Under the pieces are notes generated by a model. The model had not been told where the DNA came from. It saw only the letters and a list, made by a program, of their open reading frames with translations, and ran no database searches. From Pseudomonas putida (GTDB lineage Bacteria > Pseudomonadota > Gammaproteobacteria > Pseudomonadales > Pseudomonadaceae): a stretch of 64,000 bases of DNA. Both the position numbers and the translations under genes were made by a program. Positions 33,862 to 42,494 of the stretch are shown here, piece after piece (position 1 is the stretch's first letter; the number at the start of each line of letters is the position of its first letter). The DNA is taken from positions 2,082,001 through 2,146,000 of the forward strand of contig NZ_CP109603.1 of assembly GCF_025905425.1 (NCBI RefSeq), in the 5' to 3' direction.

Positions 33862-33936
33862 ATGCTGTTCACTTAAGAATGCCGGGGCTGCGCAGCAGCC
33901 CCAATGCAGGCGATGCAGAGCTTAAGTGAACAGCAT
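33862..33936. repeat. 75-bp palindrome (MITE- or terminator-like)
   Basis: Perfect 16-bp inverted arms (ATGCTGTTCACTTAAG at 33862-33877 and 33921-33936) enclose a second 8-bp hairpin (GGGGCTGC, 33884-33902). It lies 37 bp after the lipoprotein gene. The inner hairpin could terminate transcription, and the outer ends look like transposon termini. The rest of 33826-34208 holds no convincing gene; a 56-codon frame at 34015-34185 is not supported. Confidence 0.6.
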
Positions 33937-34208
33937 TACCCGCCAGCGAAAATCATCACTGCAGCCAGCGCAACCTCCGGGAGTCCTGGACACTGCTAGC
34001 CAGTAGTGTGGTGATGTCTTCGACGGACAGGCGGGATCTGCGAGGCTCGGCCACTCATGGTGTGCTCCAGACTGAGCCGGGCGAGATCAGCAAGTCATTC
34101 GAGATGTATGCGCTCAAGCGTCGCGGGATGTCATTCAGCGCGCGCCACAAAATCAAAGTGCGCCGTTCCGTGGCGCGACGATGATACGGCGAGGAACTGC
34201 AGTAAGTT

Positions 34209-34460
34209 CTAGTTCGCGTTTGAAAGCTCTACCCGAAACAGCGGGAAGAGTTCGTCGGGGTTACGGCACTCGCTGTTCAGCTTCACACGTGCAGATTCGG
34301 CTTGCGTTCTTGTCGCGTAGCTCGGTCGCAGTCGTGCCTTCTCTTGGTTGTCGTAAATGTCAAAACCACCCGAAACGGTAGCGGCATAGTAACGAGATCC
34401 AGATCTGAACGACTCTTTTTCCAAGGGTACAGCTGGAACGATAACGAATCGCGGTTGCAT
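34209..34460 (-). CDS. Small orphan protein, paralogue of 42294-42494
   Basis: This 83-aa protein starts MQPRFVIVPAV and continues with SRYYAATVSGGFDIYDN. It is nearly identical over its first ~50 residues to the 66-aa product at 42294. Both genes share an upstream block with CCTGGGGAGG as ribosome site and a conserved TAATACTTA(A/G)GTCTC about 20-30 bp upstream. Function unknown; it is small, soluble and aromatic-rich. Confidence 0.65.
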   Translation of the reverse strand: MQPRFVIVPAVPLEKESFRSGSRYYAATVSGGFDIYDNQEKARLRPSYATRTQAESARVKLNSECRNPDELFPLFRVELSNAN

Positions 34461-35016
34461 TTTTCATACCTCCCCAGGTTGAGACTTAAGTATTAGCCTG
34501 AGAGTTGGAAGGCATCAATATGACTCATCGAGACGAAACAGTGACGCGTCGTGTCACTCGAATCCGGCACGAGCTGCCGGTTAGCGAAGAGCCGCCATCC
34601 ACGCTGGCTACAGTCCAAACACGGCAGATCAGCTTGGTGATGTTGGCCTGTGCCTGGGCGAGTTTGGCCTTCAGGGGGGGCATTCTCGGCCATCAGGATG
34701 TGCGATTGCTGATCGAGCGTTCCGACTTGGGTCGGCATGCCATGCTCGAAGCCGGTTGTATCGATATCCATGTTTCACTTGAGATATAGCGGTATGCACA
34801 TACAGCATACTGATCAGTGCCAGCGGCCAAGTCCAGCCGACGAGATGATGTGATTTCAAGGTGGGGGGGTAGAACGCCGGAGGAGGGGGGGGCTGCCTAA
34901 GACTGCCCGAAATCTTCATGCGGGGTGTAAATCAGTTGATTGTCTACCACCTAATTGCGCAATCCGCTTCTCGCAGATAAAATATACGATGTATATTAAA
35001 AGTGAGGAGCTAATCA
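34461..35016. other. Intergenic region with decayed coding remnant
   Basis: No intact gene is seen. On the minus strand around 34600-34770 a frameshifted remnant reads LMAEN then LKAKLAQAQANI, like a coiled-coil protein. The last 40 bp are the promoter and operator of the reductase gene. Confidence 0.35.
34981..34997. promoter_or_regulatory. Palindromic operator for the TetR regulator
   Basis: AATATAC and its complement surround a GAT centre, 19 bp before the reductase start. A 7-3-7 palindrome at this place is typical of a TetR operator and would give autoregulation of the reductase-tetR operon. Confidence 0.65.
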
Positions 35017-35553
35017 ATGACCAGCGGACATGCCTTCATCGCAACCAGCCTGGATGGCTTCATCGCCCGGCTCAACGGCGATGTGAACTGGTTGATGGAG
35101 CGTGACGACCCATCCGAAGATCATGGTTATGAAGATTTCATCGCCGATATAGACCTGATCGTAATGGGCCGCGGAACCTACGAAAAGGTGTTAGACCTAG
35201 GGCCTTGGCCCTATGATCGCCCTGTACTGGTGATGTCTGCGAAACTCAGCGAAGCACCTGTCCCAGACGCGCTAGTGGGCAAGGTCAACTTCACGAGCAA
35301 ACAGCCTATAGAGCTTATGGCGGAGCTGGCATCGCAAAACGTACGCCGCGTCTATGTAGACGGAGGAAAGGTGGTGCAAGCCTTCTTGCGCGAAGGACTT
35401 ATCTGCGACCTTGTTATTACCGTGGTACCGGTCTTGCTGGGCCAGGGGAGACCGCTATTTGGTGAAATGGAGGCTGATGTCGACTTGAAGCTTGTTAGCA
35501 GCCGAAGTTTTCCTTCCGGATTGGTACAGTCCAACTACAAGGTGATTGGATGA
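35017..35553 (+). CDS. Dihydrofolate reductase family (RibD C-terminal-like) protein
   Basis: This 178-aa protein has the RibD-C/DHFR-like NADPH-binding fold: an N-terminal FIATSLDGFIAR, DIDLIVMGRGTYEKV (near 45-60), VYVDGGKVVQAFLREGLI (near 108-125) and the C-terminal VPVLLGQGRPLFG. Such proteins are often called YwjB/YyaP-like and have unknown substrates. GAGGAGC precedes the ATG. The stop overlaps the TetR start by 4 bp, so the two genes form an operon. Confidence 0.85.
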   Translation: MTSGHAFIATSLDGFIARLNGDVNWLMERDDPSEDHGYEDFIADIDLIVMGRGTYEKVLDLGPWPYDRPVLVMSAKLSEAPVPDALVGKVNFTSKQPIELMAELASQNVRRVYVDGGKVVQAFLREGLICDLVITVVPVLLGQGRPLFGEMEADVDLKLVSSRSFPSGLVQSNYKVIG

Positions 35554-36110
35554 CCCGAGCACGTGGCAGGCCCGCTCAAGGGAACGAGCTTATACGAGCC
35601 GACATCATCACTGCTGCACTAGAGTTGATGCACGAAAGCGGAGAAGTGGGCTTGACTATGCGCGCACTCTCAACCCGGCTTGGGGTCAGTCCAATGGCAC
35701 TCTATCGTCATGTGGAGGACAAGGCTGGGCTTATCCGAGCGATTTCGGATCATGTCTATGCGGGAGTACTACAGGATGTTCCGCATCAAGCAAACGCTGT
35801 CTTGATGATCCGTACGATGTTATCCCGGTATCACGACGCAGTCTGCCAGCATCCTCAACTGACGCTGGCAGTTTTTGCTAACCCGCAAGCATATGCTGGC
35901 GTGACAGCTCAGCTCACCGAGCTCCTTACTACATGTTTGGAACAGGTTGCCACGAATCCGTTGCTTTGGCGTGATGTTCTGGTCGACCATGCGCATGGCA
36001 GCGCGCTCGCGCTTGTTTCGTCACAGGGGGAACAATCGCAAGTGCAGGCGCTGAGGTTGCATTACCAGCAAGCACTTGAGTTACTCCTGGCGTCCATGAT
36101 TCGTGTTTGA
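35550..36110 (+). CDS. TetR-family regulator
   Basis: This 186-aa TetR repressor has an N-terminal HTH (about 15-60, LTMRALSTRLGVSPMALYRHV) and a variable ligand-binding C-terminal domain. The ATGA overlap with the preceding reductase gene and the palindrome at 34981 argue that it represses its own operon. Ligand unknown. It is followed by an intrinsic terminator. Confidence 0.88.
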   Translation: MTRARGRPAQGNELIRADIITAALELMHESGEVGLTMRALSTRLGVSPMALYRHVEDKAGLIRAISDHVYAGVLQDVPHQANAVLMIRTMLSRYHDAVCQHPQLTLAVFANPQAYAGVTAQLTELLTTCLEQVATNPLLWRDVLVDHAHGSALALVSSQGEQSQVQALRLHYQQALELLLASMIRV

Positions 36111-36221
36111 AGCTTTGTACCCTCTCTGCTCCTGTTGGATGTGTGGGAACCCGCGTCGATTTGGAGAGCTTACCTTGCAAGAAAAGAGGGCGAACCTACA
36201 CGCTATCGAATGACAAAAAGG

Positions 36222-36245
36222 ACCCGGCCATTGCGCCGGGTTTTT
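36222..36245 (+). terminator. Intrinsic terminator after tetR
   Basis: The stem ACCCGG/CCGGGT with an 8-nt loop is followed by TTTT. It ends the reductase-tetR operon. Confidence 0.8.
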
Positions 36246-36280
36246 GCATTCACAGAGTTGCGCATCCCTGCGCGTGCCCG

Positions 36281-37426
36281 CTAAGCAGCTGATGTAGACC
36301 TTGGCGAATTCATTAGCGTTTTGGCCAAGCGGTTGCTAAGCCTGATCGAGGGTTCATCGATCATGATCGTAAACAGATAGGCTGATGCAATTACGACGGG
36401 AAGTAGAATGCCCAAGGTTATGAAAAGTGAGGTGCCATAGCCGAGGCTTGCCATGTTGACGATGAGAGATGACCCAAGGAACCCAATAACGGTGAAATGA
36501 ATCAGGTACATGGAGTATGAGATTCTTCCCAGGAAGGCACAGGGGCGAGTCGTCAAAAGGCGCTGGAGCGATGGAAGGCCCGCAAGCGCAATGATGCACA
36601 GGAAAGCGCCAGCAAGGTGTGAAACTATAAAGATGTTCTTAAGTGGAATGGCGGTGATCGGCCGCCATATCAACAGGTCTTGGCCGACATAGGGGAATGC
36701 GCCTAAATACAGGCCAAGCACAAAAAGGGTCAGTGACGCGGCTCGATTGATGCTGACGCGAAGCCCGAATGCCAGATCGGCCGCCAGGGCGCCGAGTACA
36801 AAGCCCAGCAAGAACGAGTCTTTAAGGATGAGTACAAGGGCGGCGTAGGCGATGAACCGCGCTGGGTACCTGCCCAGTAGTGGCAGCATGACAAAGATTC
36901 CGAACGAGCCAATTAGCTCGGTGCGGATCGTCCAAAGCACTCGGTTATAGTCCTGTTCGGCGAATAGGAAAGACCCTATCAGGCCTTGCCATACAGCGGT
37001 TGTAATACTATCAAACCCGGAGAAGTACTCGGTTTTCGTATAACCCGACAGTGGGGTTGTAGCTGAAAAGTTTGAGCCGAAGGTGACGTAGATCAGGCAG
37101 GGAATTAGCGTGGATGCCAAGGCTGGCAGTGCCAGTCTAGGGTATCTCTTGATGGCTGCTTTGATGTACCACCTTGAAGATTGGCCATTGAAGAAAGGGG
37201 CGGCAAGCACAAAGCCGCTTAACACGAAGAAAATCGCCACCGCGAAATTGCCATTGAATACCAGGTTTAGCGGTGATGCCGATATCTTCGACTCACCGAA
37301 ATGGTCGGGAGCAGTGCGAAGGAATGCAGCGGGTAGGTAAAGCTGTACAAAATGACAGAAAACAACCGCCAGTGCAGCCAGCCCGCGGAGCCCATCGAGG
37401 TGTGAATAACGTTCGGTCATTGACAT
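36281..37426 (-). CDS. Acyltransferase-3 family membrane protein
   Basis: This 381-aa integral membrane acyltransferase (OafA/OatA-like) has about ten helices. The catalytic region starts with SHLDGLRGLAALAVVFCH (His near residue 25), and an RISYSMYLIHF motif lies near 315. The family O-acylates envelope sugars. I chose the ATG at 37426, which has AGGAAGG just upstream; a GTG-like extension to 37480 is unsupported. GC is lower than in flanking genes. No polysaccharide cluster is adjacent, so the substrate is unknown. Confidence 0.88.
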   Translation of the reverse strand: MSMTERYSHLDGLRGLAALAVVFCHFVQLYLPAAFLRTAPDHFGESKISASPLNLVFNGNFAVAIFFVLSGFVLAAPFFNGQSSRWYIKAAIKRYPRLALPALASTLIPCLIYVTFGSNFSATTPLSGYTKTEYFSGFDSITTAVWQGLIGSFLFAEQDYNRVLWTIRTELIGSFGIFVMLPLLGRYPARFIAYAALVLILKDSFLLGFVLGALAADLAFGLRVSINRAASLTLFVLGLYLGAFPYVGQDLLIWRPITAIPLKNIFIVSHLAGAFLCIIALAGLPSLQRLLTTRPCAFLGRISYSMYLIHFTVIGFLGSSLIVNMASLGYGTSLFITLGILLPVVIASAYLFTIMIDEPSIRLSNRLAKTLMNSPRSTSAA

Positions 37427-37705
37427 GCCTTCCTGAAGAGGGCGCGATTGTAGTCGTGCCCTCAAGGTTTTCCTACCCACTTCTTGCCCATTCGCCGTGG
37501 CTTGGGCGACCGGAAGCTGGCGAGTGCTTCGAGGTGCTACGAAGTGAGAAAGGTAGGCAATGCTCCGGCTTCTCGCCGTCCGAGGAGGCCATCTTTGCTC
37601 GGTTGGCGCACGAAGGGGCTGGCGGAGTGAGGACCAAGCTTCACCTCCAGGCGCAGCATCAGGCGCTGGAGATGAAGCTGGCTGAACGGGTTGACGAAGG
37701 CGGTG

Positions 37706-37963
37706 TTACCCGCGGATTACCTTAAGGCGTGCCCGCCCAGCGTCCGTGATGGCGTTCTCTCCTTCATCGCTGATGCGGTAGCGACCGGACATGGATTTCG
37801 CAATTGAGAACCTCACCAGCCCGCTCTTGGACAAGGCTTCCCCTACTTCAAAGCTCATTGCACGCTCCAGGTCGAAAATTTTAGTTTCTCCGATTTTGTA
37901 GCGGGCAAACGCAATCAGCGCCGAATCCAGCGCTGCCTGGTCTATTACCTGAACACCTTGCAT
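37706..37963 (-). CDS. Small hypothetical protein
   Basis: This 85-aa soluble protein has AGGAGG eight bases before its ATG. Its central part, FDLERAMSFEVGEALSKSGLVRF, resembles a winged-helix fragment, but no family is recognised. The 280 bp between it and the acyltransferase (37427-37705) hold no supported gene. Confidence 0.55.
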   Translation of the reverse strand: MQGVQVIDQAALDSALIAFARYKIGETKIFDLERAMSFEVGEALSKSGLVRFSIAKSMSGRYRISDEGENAITDAGRARLKVIRG

Positions 37964-38157
37964 GTGACCTCCTGGTCAGAATCGCTCAAGTCCGTCGGCC
38001 TAGTGACGGACTTGCAAGTTCGTTGAATGCGCAACGCTACTATGGAGGAGGGCGTGTGGGTTACTGGCTTTGCGTCCATGCTGGATGGGTGGCCAGTCAC
38101 GATCGTTTTCGCCGTGGGGGGGGCTAGGACTAAGCTGGGGACGTTTCGGGCTTTCGT

Positions 38158-39657
38158 TCAGCCGACATGCAGGCAATTGCGGCCTGCTTCCTTCGCGATA
38201 TAGAGCGCCTGGTCTGCGCGCTCCAGCAGCGCCGGCCAGCTGTCGAGGGTGGGCTCGGTAGCACATGCGATACCGATACTGACGGTCACATGTCCAAAAG
38301 GACTGGTCGGGTGAGCAATACGTTCAGACGTCAACCGATCAAGCATCAACTGCGCAACGATGGCCGCACCGGCGCTACCGGTGTCGGGCAGAATCACAGC
38401 CATCTCTTCGCCCCCGTAGCGCGCCAGCAGGTCTGAGGGGCGGCGGATGCAGGCCGAGAGCAGACGGGCAACCTGCTGCAGGCAAGCGTCGCCAGCCGGA
38501 TGCCCGTAGGTGTCGTTGTAGCGTTTGAAATGATCGATATCAATCATCAGCAACGCCAGCGGTGTGCCATTTCGACGGGCTCTGAGGTGCTCCTCGGCCA
38601 GCGTTTGGTCAAAGCAGCGTCGGTTGGCAAGCCCGGTCAGCGCATCGTGCATCGCTAGGCGTTCGAGCTTCTGATTGCTGTCAAGCAACTGCTGTTGGGC
38701 CACTCTCAGTTCGCTTTCCACCGTGATACGTCGCCCCATGGCACGAATGAGCAAGCCGCCAATGGCACCGATGAGCGCGAGCAATCCGCAGACCACCAGC
38801 AATGACAGCAACGCCTCCAGCTGCCAGGCGGCAAGGGCCTCGCGTTTGCCCAGCGCGACCGTCGTCACTAATGGTAGCTTGTCACTCTTGCGAAACGCAT
38901 ATAGTCGCTCCACGCCGTCCAGGCTTGAGGTGAACGAGGCGGTGCCCACCGACTGGTCGACCAGGTACTTGGCGTAGATTGGCGACTTCGAGAAATTGCG
39001 CCCCATGTCCTGTTCCCGAAACGGGTAGCGCACCAGCATGGAGCCGTCGGTGTATGACAGGCCGATGGCGCCGTCATGGCCCACCTCGAGCTTGCCGAAG
39101 AGACGCAGGAAGTTCTTCACGCCAAGGGTCACAGCCACGACGCCGGCAAACTCGCCGCGGCTGTCGTTGAAGCGCCGGCTGATGGTGATCACCCATTCGT
39201 GGTTGGTGCGGCTGCGAATGGGCAGGCCGATGAAGGGCTCGCGGGAAGGGTCGTCGCGGTGGTGGATGAAGTAGGCCCGGTCGCTGCTGTTGGCGCCGGC
39301 GGGGATCGGACGGTTGGACGACATCAGCCAGTGTCCGTCCTTGGCGTAAAGGGTGACGCCGCTCAACTGCGGCATCAGGGGCTGCTGACGGCTGACCAGT
39401 TGGCTCAGGCGCTCGATCTGGGCTGGCCCGCTGCCTTCGGTTTCCAGGCGCTCGACCAGGCCGAGCAGTAGCAGTGAGCTTTGCCTTACGATGCCTTCTG
39501 AATAGGTGGATAGCGCCTGGGTCAGGTTCAGGCTGTGGATGTTGATGTCTTCCAGGGCTCGTTCGCGGGAGGCCATGACCTTCCACAGCGTCAATGATGC
39601 GAGTGAACAACCAATGACCGACAGCAGAAGAACAACGAGGTGGATGTCACGCTTCAC
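38158..39657 (-). CDS. Diguanylate cyclase with periplasmic Cache-type sensor
   Basis: This 499-aa inner-membrane protein has an N-terminal helix (about 6-28), a large periplasmic double-Cache/PDC-like sensor (about 35-270, SGVTLYAKDGHWLMSSNRP), a second helix (about 283-310) and a GGDEF domain (about 335-499). The active loop is ARYGGEEMAV. An RxxD inhibitory site (RPSD) lies five residues before GGEE, so it should be active and product-inhibited, making c-di-GMP from two GTP. It is a single gene on the minus strand. Confidence 0.92.
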   Translation of the reverse strand: MKRDIHLVVLLLSVIGCSLASLTLWKVMASRERALEDINIHSLNLTQALSTYSEGIVRQSSLLLLGLVERLETEGSGPAQIERLSQLVSRQQPLMPQLSGVTLYAKDGHWLMSSNRPIPAGANSSDRAYFIHHRDDPSREPFIGLPIRSRTNHEWVITISRRFNDSRGEFAGVVAVTLGVKNFLRLFGKLEVGHDGAIGLSYTDGSMLVRYPFREQDMGRNFSKSPIYAKYLVDQSVGTASFTSSLDGVERLYAFRKSDKLPLVTTVALGKREALAAWQLEALLSLLVVCGLLALIGAIGGLLIRAMGRRITVESELRVAQQQLLDSNQKLERLAMHDALTGLANRRCFDQTLAEEHLRARRNGTPLALLMIDIDHFKRYNDTYGHPAGDACLQQVARLLSACIRRPSDLLARYGGEEMAVILPDTGSAGAAIVAQLMLDRLTSERIAHPTSPFGHVTVSIGIACATEPTLDSWPALLERADQALYIAKEAGRNCLHVG

Positions 39658-40000
39658 GGCAATACCTGAGGGGAGTCCGAATTCCGGGGCTGGCGATCAA
39701 TGTTTGAATGCCATAGCAAAAAGCCATGCCTGGCTGGGGGCAATGATATAGAGAGTCGGCGGAGAAGGCATTAACCAGTTGGTACGTGGCTGTCCCGCGA
39801 TAACGCTAATGCCATGACCCGGGGCTTTGGTAGAATGAGCGCTGCTAACCAGCGCATCCCCATTGAAGAAATTCTCTGGCACGCATTTCGAAGCCACGGG
39901 CGGCGCTGCGAACTATCAGAGCAAGACGGAGTGATGATGACCTGCTGCGGATCTGCAAGCCGACACAATGGACGTGAGTGCGGAAATAGGGCGTGTGAAA
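39658..40000. other. Intergenic region
   Basis: No gene is supported. A short GCGCTG/CAGCGC hairpin lies near 39839-39855. The stretch before 40001 has only weak ribosome-site character. Confidence 0.3.
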
Positions 40001-40198
40001 ATGGCTTGGCGTAAAAAACTGGAAACCTTTCAAAAGCGTTTTTCCCCTCGACAGCGGCGTGTTGTCGGCGGAGTTCTAATGGCGTTCTGGGCCTTTGGCG
40101 TGGTGGTTCACCCCGGCCAGTACCTGCTGGCGCTTTCCATACCTGGGGTCATCATTTTCATGAGCGCATGGCCACCGGAACTAGACGGCAAACACTGA
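40001..40198 (+). CDS. 65-aa basic membrane protein (paralogue of 18961)
   Basis: It has the same length and topology as the element gene at 18961: a basic amphipathic start (FQKRFSPRQRR), two membrane segments and a PPELDGKH end. The ribosome site is weak (ATAGGG, far). An upstream in-frame ATG at 39968 would add 11 residues but also lacks a ribosome site. One copy inside the element and one outside suggest exchange between the chromosome and the element. Confidence 0.55.
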   Translation: MAWRKKLETFQKRFSPRQRRVVGGVLMAFWAFGVVVHPGQYLLALSIPGVIIFMSAWPPELDGKH

Positions 40199-40281
40199 AG
40201 TATCATCTCCTGTCACCGAGCAGTTGCCTGCTTGAAGTAGCGGGCAGAGGGGCCAGTAGTTGAGCAATGTGCTGAGCGCGG

Positions 40282-40491
40282 TCATGCATCATCTTTGATT
40301 CTTGCTGCAACGGACCTCAACTCTTCGGCAACCCCATCGATGGCCTTGATGTGAGCGCGTACATCGATCTTGGTCTCGGAGGTGGCTCTGGCTTCCATGA
40401 ACCTGGCATGCCCGGTCATGGCCTTGCTGAGTTCATCGAGGTGATCGGCTGTAGTGACGAGGTCTGATTTGATGGTTTGAAGTGTTTCCAT
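40282..40491 (-). CDS. Small helical hypothetical protein
   Basis: This 69-aa, fully helical, charged protein has heptad-like spacing (METLQTIKSDLVTTADHLDEL). Its ribosome site (AAGGAAC) is rather distant. There is no homology I recognise. It may be a small coiled-coil adaptor. Confidence 0.45.
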   Translation of the reverse strand: METLQTIKSDLVTTADHLDELSKAMTGHARFMEARATSETKIDVRAHIKAIDGVAEELRSVAARIKDDA

Positions 40492-40563
40492 GATCGTGAG
40501 TGTGTTCCTTGAAGTCTGCTTCTACACCCCCCATTGGGCGTTACTGCATCGGTTGGGTGTCGT

Positions 40564-41025
40564 TCAGCGAAGTACCCGCGACATCAGCCATTGCGCCTTG
40601 CCCCAGGCTTCGAACTGTTCAATGACCGCCCAGCCACGCTTGGCATAGTAAGCGTGTTTGTCACTGGTGTGCAGGTACAAGGTTTCAAGGCCGGTACTGC
40701 GGGCGTGCGAGCATATGCCCTCGATCAGCTGTTCGGCGATTCCGCCCCCTCTGGCTGCCGGGTCAACAAACACGCAGGCAAGCCAAGGGCCGAGGTCCGG
40801 GCGTGAGGGCAGGTCTTCAGCTGCCAGGGCTGCACCGCCCAGAAGCTGACCTTGATCCAAGGCAATCAGGCATTTCCATTGACCATTGCCCTGGCCGTCA
40901 GCGAAGGCCTGCTGCCAGAGGGCGAGGTCAACGCCCTCGAATTCGTACTTGAATTGCTGATGAATCCATTGAGCGAAGGTGTCGCAATGGTTCATATGAT
41001 TAGCTAGCCAGTCAAAATGCGGCAT
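40564..41025 (-). CDS. GNAT family N-acetyltransferase
   Basis: This 153-aa GNAT has the acetyl-CoA loop region in VFVDPAARGGGIAEQLIEG (near residues 88-106) and the typical C-terminal YLHTSDKHAYYAKRGWAVIE. I chose the ATG at 41025, which has AGGACG upstream; the frame extends to 41067 without a signal. Substrate unknown. Confidence 0.85.
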   Translation of the reverse strand: MPHFDWLANHMNHCDTFAQWIHQQFKYEFEGVDLALWQQAFADGQGNGQWKCLIALDQGQLLGGAALAAEDLPSRPDLGPWLACVFVDPAARGGGIAEQLIEGICSHARSTGLETLYLHTSDKHAYYAKRGWAVIEQFEAWGKAQWLMSRVLR

Positions 41026-41104
41026 GGGCGTCCTGCGCTGCAAAGCCTGTTGGGCGGGCAATGACACCGCATTAAGAGGGGCATGGCAAGTGAAGCCTCA
41101 AACG

Positions 41105-41326
41105 CTAGGCCTGATCAGCGCCTGGCTTTTCGACTGCACTACCCTGTACCTGAAGCACCGAGCCTTTATCGTCTGTTGCCAACAAGCCATTGTTTTGCGC
41201 GTTGTCAGCCCCTTGTTCCGCAAGTGGCATGTCTGGAGTGCGGAAGATAACGCGGCCCTCATCGCCTGTTTTCAGCGTGTGAAGAAGGCCGTTCTGGTAG
41301 AAAAAACGTGTGATCTTGTCGGGCAT
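41105..41326 (-). pseudogene. Orphan N-terminal fragment of an RHS-core protein
   Basis: The 73 residues begin like pseudomonad RHS repeat-associated proteins (RFFYQNGLLHTLKTGD, then IFRTPDMPLAEQ, then GLLATDDKGSVLQVQG) and then stop after a dozen unrelated residues. The gene keeps a good AAAGGAG ribosome site. The rest of the core and any toxin tip are gone. It is most simply the stub of a deleted polymorphic-toxin gene; a short functional product cannot be excluded. Confidence 0.75.
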
Positions 41327-41552
41327 GCGTAGAGGCTCCTTTCGAAAGACAGCTGATGAACATCCGTATGCCCACTATCGGCGCGCCTGGCTGTTATCGC
41401 CACTAGCAGAATTGACAGGTAGGAGGTGGCGTAGGTCGAAGCAGATTCAATCGTTCATTGAGAAGGCGGCCGGCATGGCCACGACCTTGGTTGATTGGAA
41501 CCGCCGCGCAACCCCCGGTAGAATGCCCCGTACCCCTATTGGCCAATTGCAA

Positions 41553-41882
41553 ATGCCTACATTTCGTATCTTCTGCTGCGCCTTCGTGGCGGCCAGCGTT
41601 GCCGGTTGCGCAACGCCTGGTAAACCCACAGCCAGTAAGCTGACCCACAAGACCCCCGTGCAATATGCCGCCTGTGTAATGCCTAAGTGGCAAGCACTGG
41701 CGCCACTTGCCACGCAAAAGTCCATCGCTCACGGCTATCGATTGACAGCACCCAGCGCAGTGGCATCTGACGATGTCCTGGAGGTGGTCGACGCCCGCGA
41801 TGGTAGCCGGGCGACGTTCTACAAGGGCAGTTTCCTGTCGGGCGACAAGCTGCGCCAGGCGGCCAGAGAGTGCCTGGACTGA
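41553..41882 (+). CDS. Small lipoprotein, unknown function
   Basis: This 109-aa protein has a lipoprotein signal (lipobox SVAGC, Cys at residue 19) and two further Cys (AACVMP near 41 and ECLD at the end). The frame is open upstream to 41310, but the signal fixes the start at 41553 despite a weak ribosome site. It converges with osmE, whose stop is 2 bp away. Function unknown. Confidence 0.6.
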   Translation: MPTFRIFCCAFVAASVAGCATPGKPTASKLTHKTPVQYAACVMPKWQALAPLATQKSIAHGYRLTAPSAVASDDVLEVVDARDGSRATFYKGSFLSGDKLRQAARECLD

Positions 41883-41884
41883 GG

Positions 41885-42247
41885 TCAGTAACCCGCGCCG
41901 CCCATGCCGCCCATGTTGGTCGCCGGCTGCCTGGCCTTGTGCTGGGCATTGCTCCACTCGGCACACGTCATGAAGCCGGTTCTGTCGACCTTGTCTGCGC
42001 TGTTGAAGCTGACGCTGTAAGGTTGCCTTTTGCCTGCTTTGACAAGCATGTAGTCAAAGCAGGTACCCGGCACCACGTCTCGTTCGGACTCGGCGTCAGG
42101 TTTGCCGCCCACCTGCAGGACGTGCTCTTTGCTCATGCCGGTTTCGACTTTCGCGACCACGGGTTGGTCGTGGTAGAGCGATGAAGGGGTCGAGCAGCCG
42201 GCGAGGGCTGCCAGCGCGAACAGCAACGTTGAAGTGGGCGTGTTCAT
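41885..42247 (-). CDS. osmE: OsmE-like osmotically inducible lipoprotein
   Basis: This 120-aa lipoprotein (lipobox LAGC near residue 17) has a BamE/SmpA-like fold: VVAKVETGMSKEHVLQVGGKPD, then GTCFDYML and FMTCAEW, whose Cys pair matches OsmE. It is outer-membrane associated and in E. coli is induced by osmotic stress. AGGAG seven bases upstream supports the ATG at 42247. The C-terminal Gly/Met tail is variable. Confidence 0.85.
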   Translation of the reverse strand: MNTPTSTLLFALAALAGCSTPSSLYHDQPVVAKVETGMSKEHVLQVGGKPDAESERDVVPGTCFDYMLVKAGKRQPYSVSFNSADKVDRTGFMTCAEWSNAQHKARQPATNMGGMGGAGY

Positions 42248-42293
42248 GGCTGTGCTCCTGGTAGAGAAAGCCTTGTGCTCTGCGCAAATCATC

Positions 42294-42494
42294 TTACCTC
42301 GGGCTTCTGTTCATCCGCTGACACTGTACCTCCGCATCGGTCTTGCTTGGGTAGCTGGGTTTGAGCCGCTCCTTCGCCAGGTTGTCATAGATGTCGAACC
42401 CACCGCATACGGTAGCGGCGTAGTAACGGCTACCGACACGGAACGACTCCTTTTCGATGGGCACCGCCGGAACGATAACGAATCTTGGTTGCAT
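42294..42494 (-). CDS. Small orphan protein, paralogue of 34209-34460
   Basis: This 66-aa protein starts MQPRFVIVPAVPIEKES and shares SRYYAATV-GGFDIYDN with its 83-aa paralogue. The C-terminus diverges and is shorter. Upstream, CCTGGGGAGG and TAATACTTAGGTCTC are conserved with the other copy, so regulation is probably shared. The region 42495-42760 holds no other gene. Confidence 0.65.
   Translation of the reverse strand: MQPRFVIVPAVPIEKESFRVGSRYYAATVCGGFDIYDNLAKERLKPSYPSKTDAEVQCQRMNRSPR

Noticed and set aside
34015..34185. 56-codon plus-strand ORF
   Set aside because: It has no ribosome site, and its basic composition is explained by GC-rich sequence. Homology not recognised.
34493..34771. 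92-codon minus-strand ORF
   Set aside because: The likely original frame (LMAEN, LKAKLAQAQ) is broken by a frameshift and there is no ribosome site. It is treated as a decayed remnant.
37273..37725. 150-codon plus-strand ORF
   Set aside because: Its first half is the mirror of the acyltransferase start. The second half has no start, ribosome site or recognisable family.
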